10,163 nt of DNA from Ferruginibacter sp. (GTDB taxonomy: Bacteria > Bacteroidota > Bacteroidia > Chitinophagales > Chitinophagaceae): assembly GCA_025362765.1 (NCBI GenBank), contig JANYFI010000369.1:1-10163 (forward strand), written 5' to 3'. This document shows positions 7,226 through 10,163 of the stretch, piece by piece. Numbering within the stretch: position 1 is the stretch's first letter; every line of letters starts with the position of its first letter. Below the pieces are notes generated by a model. That model saw only the letters and a program-made list of their open reading frames with translations, was not told the origin of the DNA and made no database searches. A program made the position numbers and the translations under genes.

Positions 7226-8497
7226 TTAATACAGTTTTATAACGTTGTTTCCAACGGTATAGTTAAGGTCTTCTGCTGCGTGAATCAGGCCGTTGTGTTG
7301 TTCAAGCAGTTTTAATTTGGTGTCTTTATAAGCGTCCATAAAATCTATAAATTCAAGTAGGCTTAACTGCCGCTGCTGGTAACTTTGTAGCATATTAGTA
7401 AAAAGGGTATCGTACTGTTGCGAAAAATTCAACTGCTGGCGGTTGTTTACACTTTGATAAAAAACGAATTTGCCGGCTGCGGTTGCAATTTCACTTTTAA
7501 TTTTTTCAATGGTGAGATCTGTAAAAGCTTGTTGTTGTTGTATAGCGGATTTAGCTGCCGCAATATTGCCTTGGTTTTTATTAAAAATATTCAGGGGCAG
7601 AGAAACAGCCAGCCCGACATAGTTATTGGAGTAACTGCTACGCTGATCGTATTCGGTACCAACGCTAACGTCTGGCTTGGCGAGTGCTTTTTGATAAGTA
7701 AGGTTATGATTTTGAAATACCAATGCAGTTTGTGCCAGTTTTGCATCAGGCCTGCTGGCAATGGCCTGCTGTAGTAAAATGCTTGTGTCAGGAACGGGAG
7801 CGGTGGTAAGGTCTGCAAATTTATATTCAAACACTGGCGCAATAAATTTTTGCTCATTGTTGTTCAGTAATAATTTTACTTCGCTTTCTGTTGCTATCAA
7901 TTGAGCATCGGAAGTTACCAATTCGTTTTGCAGGCTAAACAACAGGGCTTTAATACGCAGGTTGCCTTTTACAGAAATATTCCCTGCTTCCAGTAAAAGA
8001 TCCATCCCTTTTGATAATTTATTTACTTCTGCTATTTCACCTGTATACACTTTTTTTATTTTCAACAGGTGGCTTACTTCCAGCAAGTCGTTGTGCAGGG
8101 TGTAGCGAAGTGTGCGTAAAATATCATCAAACTGCTCCTGCGAAATGGTAGTATTGTCTGCTGCCAGTTGTGCCGCTTTATTCCTTTTGCCCGCAGTTCT
8201 TATCAGTTGCATTACCTGAACATATACCTGTCCGCTACTGGCGTTGTGTTGAAAAAATTTACCATCGTAAATATTCTGATCGGTAGTGAGTACCGGGTTG
8301 TCCCAAAGCTTTGCCTGCCTGATTAATGCTTTACTTGCGTCGATATTGTACCTGGCAGCAAGAAGCGATAAATTGTTCTGTAAAAATATTTTTTCTGCTG
8401 TGGAAAAACTCAGGGAAAGCGTGTCAGCATTGTTTTGCCCAACAGCGTTGCCAAACGAAAAGAATGCAGTAACAAAAAAAACACAGAATTTTTGCAT
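7226..8497 (-). CDS. TolC-family outer-membrane efflux protein, CzcC/CusC-like
   Basis: This 423-aa outer-membrane factor would form the trimeric exit duct of the tripartite metal pump. A signal peptide spans about residues 1-20 (MQKFCVFFVTAFFSFGNAVG, cleavage near Q21). Two OEP repeats follow. The first has LSLSFSTAEKIFLQNNLSLLAARY (27-50), KLWDNPVL and the beta-strand-to-helix signature QLIRTAGKR (97-105). The second has ASRPDAKLAQ (247-256), KPDVSVGTEYDQR and SLPLNIFNKNQGNI (299-312), ending with YQQRQLSLLEFIDFMDAYKD and LNYTVGN. Length and order are normal for the family. It is the first gene of the minus-strand operon, with a promoter-like box about 30 bp upstream. The ATG at 8497 gives the complete signal peptide and so is the preferred start. 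Confidence 0.94.
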   Translation of the reverse strand: MQKFCVFFVTAFFSFGNAVGQNNADTLSLSFSTAEKIFLQNNLSLLAARYNIDASKALIRQAKLWDNPVLTTDQNIYDGKFFQHNASSGQVYVQVMQLIRTAGKRNKAAQLAADNTTISQEQFDDILRTLRYTLHNDLLEVSHLLKIKKVYTGEIAEVNKLSKGMDLLLEAGNISVKGNLRIKALLFSLQNELVTSDAQLIATESEVKLLLNNNEQKFIAPVFEYKFADLTTAPVPDTSILLQQAIASRPDAKLAQTALVFQNHNLTYQKALAKPDVSVGTEYDQRSSYSNNYVGLAVSLPLNIFNKNQGNIAAAKSAIQQQQAFTDLTIEKIKSEIATAAGKFVFYQSVNNRQQLNFSQQYDTLFTNMLQSYQQRQLSLLEFIDFMDAYKDTKLKLLEQHNGLIHAAEDLNYTVGNNVIKLY

Positions 8498-8526
8498 GGG
8501 GTTGTATTAGATTTTTAATTAGTTGG

Positions 8527-8534
8527 CAAATATA
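8527..8534 (-). promoter_or_regulatory. Predicted -7 box of the metal-efflux operon
   Basis: On the minus strand this reads TATATTTG, an exact match to the Bacteroidota consensus TAnnTTTG. It would place the transcript start near 8520 and leave a leader of roughly 20-25 nt before the ATG at 8497. A TTTG further upstream (8564-8567 on the plus-strand scale, complement) is too distant for a standard -33 box, so the promoter may need an activator. This fits the phased repeats directly upstream. Confidence 0.5.
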
Positions 8535-8547
8535 TAGCGGGGTTTAG

Positions 8548-8590
8548 TTAAGCGCCTATTAACAAAAGTTAACAACAGGTTAAGCAGCCT
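8548..8590. promoter_or_regulatory. Four helically phased TTAA(C/G) half-sites, candidate activator-binding array
   Basis: TTAAGCGCCTA (8548), TTAACAAAAG (8559), TTAACAACAGG (8569) and TTAAGCAGCCT (8580) follow one another at steps of 11, 10 and 11 bp, about one DNA turn each. The inner two agree at 9 of 10 bases, and the outer two share TTAAGC..CCT. The array starts 14 bp upstream of the -7 box of the efflux operon, covers its -33 zone and extends to about -70. Such head-to-tail repeats on one helix face are typical of OmpR/PhoB-type response-regulator sites. The regulator is not in the window. Confidence 0.45.
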
Positions 8591-8653
8591 AGAAGAATCT
8601 ATTTTATTGGTAAGAATACTTAAGGAAATAAATAGCATGTGAGGCGACAAACC

Positions 8654-8661
8654 TACTTTTG
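8654..8661 (+). promoter_or_regulatory. Predicted -7 box immediately before the glycosyltransferase gene
   Basis: TACTTTTG matches TAnnTTTG exactly and ends 5 bp before the ATG at 8667. The transcript would begin at or beside the start codon, giving a leaderless or nearly leaderless mRNA. No clear TTTG is visible at the -33 position. Confidence 0.4.
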
Positions 8662-8666
8662 CAATC

Positions 8667-9770
8667 ATGAATGTTGTAATCAATATCAATTCATTGCAGG
8701 AAAATGGCCACACTGATAAGGAATATTTTATTAAGTGTGTTTTTTCACCAATGATTTTTGCCCACCCAAAAGATCATTTTTTTATTATATCGTGTAGTAA
8801 AAATGAATCGTTAATTGCTTTTAAAAATACCACACTTTTACAATCAAAAAAACAACATAATAATCTCTCAGAGGCACTATGGTATAATTACCGTTTGCCT
8901 TTTATACTCAGGAAAGTAAAGGCAGATATTTTTATAAATATGGGGGCTATCTGTTCATTAAAAACGAATATACCGCAATGTTTGGTATTGCAAAATCCAT
9001 ATGTATTGAATAACCAGTCACCATATCTCAAAAAGGCGCTGGTGTATCTCAACAAAGCTTCCACCATTATTGCGGGGAGTCAATTTTTAGCAAATAGCCT
9101 TTGTGGGGAATATAAAATAAGTGAAGAAAAAGTGCGGGTAATTTATGCTGCGGTTACTGCAAAATTTTCACCATTGCTTCAGCCGGAAAAAGAAAATTAT
9201 AAGGAAAAATATGCAGAAGGAAAAGAATATTTTTTGTTTACAGGGGAATTAACTGTTGATAATAATTTGATAAATCTATTAAAGGCATTTTCCTTTTTTA
9301 AAAAAAGACAAAAAAGCAATATGCTGCTAATAATTGTTGCCACAAACTTTGTTGCCGGAAGTGCATTTGAAAAGAGTTTGCAGACGTACAAGTACAGGAC
9401 TGACGTAAAGTTAATTCCTGATCCAGGCGAGGATGAGCTTGCAGTAATTATCGCAGCTGCATACAGCATGGTTTACCCAACCCTTGGCGATACTTCTTAT
9501 ATTCCAATATTACAGGCAATGCAAAGCGGTGTGCCGGTAATTACGAGCGACATATTGTTAATGCACGAAATTTGTAACAATGCGGCTTTGTTTATCAACC
9601 CAGAGGTTTTTGAACACATTGCCGATAAGATGATGCAGCTATTTAAAGATGAACAACTTCGAAATGAGTTGATTGATAAAGGAATTCAACAGGCGGCAGC
9701 GTTGAAGGTATTGCCGCCAAATGATGTATGGTGGAACTGTATTGAAAAATCTGCGCTTCAAAAGGATTAA
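8667..9770 (+). CDS. Glycosyltransferase family 4-like protein with degenerate donor-binding motifs
   Basis: This 367-aa protein has the two-Rossmann GT-B layout of family 4 (group 1) glycosyltransferases, which transfer sugars from nucleotide donors, usually at the cytoplasmic face of the membrane for surface glycans. The N-terminal half opens MNVVININSLQENGHTDKEY and contains the usual hinge motif TIIAGSQFLANSLCGEYKISEEKVRVIYAAV (133-163). The C-terminal half starts at YFLFTGELTVDNNLINLLKAF (188-208) and runs through AAAYSMVYPTLGDTSYIPILQAMQSGVPVITSD to MHEICNNAALFINPEVF. The fold is clear. The EX7E motif (normally EGFG.P.LE) is DTSYIPILQ here (D275...Q283), the usual basic residue after the FTG motif is absent, and the usual GK after the next strand reads VATN. 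Altered donor use or loss of catalysis is possible. The start at 8667 keeps the whole N-terminal Rossmann strand. gldC follows on the same strand after 76 bp. Confidence 0.87.
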   Translation: MNVVININSLQENGHTDKEYFIKCVFSPMIFAHPKDHFFIISCSKNESLIAFKNTTLLQSKKQHNNLSEALWYNYRLPFILRKVKADIFINMGAICSLKTNIPQCLVLQNPYVLNNQSPYLKKALVYLNKASTIIAGSQFLANSLCGEYKISEEKVRVIYAAVTAKFSPLLQPEKENYKEKYAEGKEYFLFTGELTVDNNLINLLKAFSFFKKRQKSNMLLIIVATNFVAGSAFEKSLQTYKYRTDVKLIPDPGEDELAVIIAAAYSMVYPTLGDTSYIPILQAMQSGVPVITSDILLMHEICNNAALFINPEVFEHIADKMMQLFKDEQLRNELIDKGIQQAAALKVLPPNDVWWNCIEKSALQKD

Positions 9771-9782
9771 CAACAAACGCTT

Positions 9783-9790
9783 TATCTTTG
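9783..9790 (+). promoter_or_regulatory. Predicted -7 box of gldC
   Basis: TATCTTTG matches the TAnnTTTG consensus exactly and would start transcription near 9796, leaving a leader of about 50 nt before the gldC ATG. It suggests gldC has its own promoter in the gap after the glycosyltransferase. No -33 TTTG is evident. Confidence 0.45.
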
Positions 9791-9846
9791 CATCTATAAA
9801 TTTATCCACTGTAAAAAAAACTGGAAACGGGCACTATAATTATTAT

Positions 9847-10163
9847 ATGAATCAGTCTACAATTAAAATTGACGTGTTGTTGGATCCGAATAAAATTCCG
9901 GAACAAATTAGCTGGAAGGCAAGTGACAGCACAGCAGACATGGCGCAGAAGGCCAAGGCAATGTGTATTGCTTTTTGGGATGGTACTGATAAAACGGCGT
10001 TAAGAATTGATCTTTGGACAAAAGATATGATGATGGATGAAATGGCTGATTTCTATTACCAGATGCTAATGACTATGGCAGACACTTTTAAAAGAGCCAC
10101 TCAGCAACAGGATCTAAGCGATGACATGAAAAAATTTGCCAAAGAGTTTTTTGATAAATTCAG
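9847..10163 (+). CDS. gldC: Gliding motility protein GldC family, partial (3' end beyond window)
   Basis: The frame is open from the ATG at 9847 to the window edge, giving 105 residues without a stop. The protein starts MNQSTIKIDVLLDPNKIPEQISWKAS and contains the GldC hallmarks AMCIAFWDGTDKTALRIDLWTKDMMMDEMADFYYQMLMTMADTFKRAT. The family is about 110-115 aa long, so only a few C-terminal residues should be missing. GldC is a small soluble protein first described in Flavobacterium gliding, where its loss gives only a partial defect. It is also found in non-gliding Bacteroidota, so it marks the phylum rather than proving motility. No Shine-Dalgarno sequence precedes the start, as is usual in this phylum. 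The gene lies downstream of the glycosyltransferase and probably has its own promoter (9783-9790). Confidence 0.92.
   Translation, partial: MNQSTIKIDVLLDPNKIPEQISWKASDSTADMAQKAKAMCIAFWDGTDKTALRIDLWTKDMMMDEMADFYYQMLMTMADTFKRATQQQDLSDDMKKFAKEFFDKF

Noticed and set aside
7418..7774. 118-aa plus-strand open frame opposite the TolC-family gene
   Set aside because: It is fully antisense to an intact outer-membrane factor with clear OEP motifs, and has no domain or promoter of its own.
1..10163. CRISPR array, insertion sequence or transposase
   Set aside because: I found no regularly spaced repeats with unique spacers, no transposase frame and no terminal inverted repeats with target duplication. 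The only mobility gene is the tyrosine recombinase.

Overview
The window looks like a piece of a Bacteroidota chromosome, most likely family Chitinophagaceae or a close relative. Three things support this: a GldC-family gene at the right edge, a Bacteroidota-type tyrosine recombinase, and TAnnTTTG-type -7 promoter boxes with no Shine-Dalgarno sequences before the starts. The family-level placement is inference from protein style.

The left part (1-2506, all minus strand, visibly AT-rich) looks like the integrase end of an integrated element. It holds a 447-aa tyrosine recombinase, a 96-aa excisionase-like helix-turn-helix protein and a 200-aa protein I cannot identify. The 164-bp gap between the recombinase and the HTH gene carries two perfect palindromes and a repeated octamer. 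The 352-bp gap to the right (2507-2858) has no gene. It holds a 12-bp tandem repeat, small inverted repeats, a stub resembling a tRNA/tmRNA 3' end, and a strong plus-strand terminator with no plus-strand gene before it. I read this gap as the probable right border of the element.

The centre (2859-8497, minus strand) is a three-gene efflux operon, transcribed outer-membrane factor, then lipoprotein adaptor, then heavy-metal RND pump. Together these should form a tripartite pump that exports metal ions across both membranes. The pump has the Asp/Asp/Glu triad of CzcA in TM4 and lacks the methionine triad of CusA, so Zn/Co/Cd/Ni-type divalent cations are more likely substrates than Cu(I)/Ag(I). 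No metal-responsive regulator lies in the window. The control region does contain four TTAA(C/G) half-sites spaced 11, 10 and 11 bp just upstream of the predicted promoter, which looks like a phased activator site.

The right part (8667-10163, plus strand) is divergent. It holds a GT4-like glycosyltransferase whose donor-binding motifs are degenerate, then the first 105 codons of gldC, which runs off the window. gldC is a chromosomal core-type gene in this phylum, so the native chromosome probably resumes somewhere between the recombinase and gldC.

I see no rRNA, complete tRNA, CRISPR array or insertion sequence. The most notable observations are the phased repeats, the degenerate glycosyltransferase and the candidate element border. 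I do not see strong evidence for a wholly new system.
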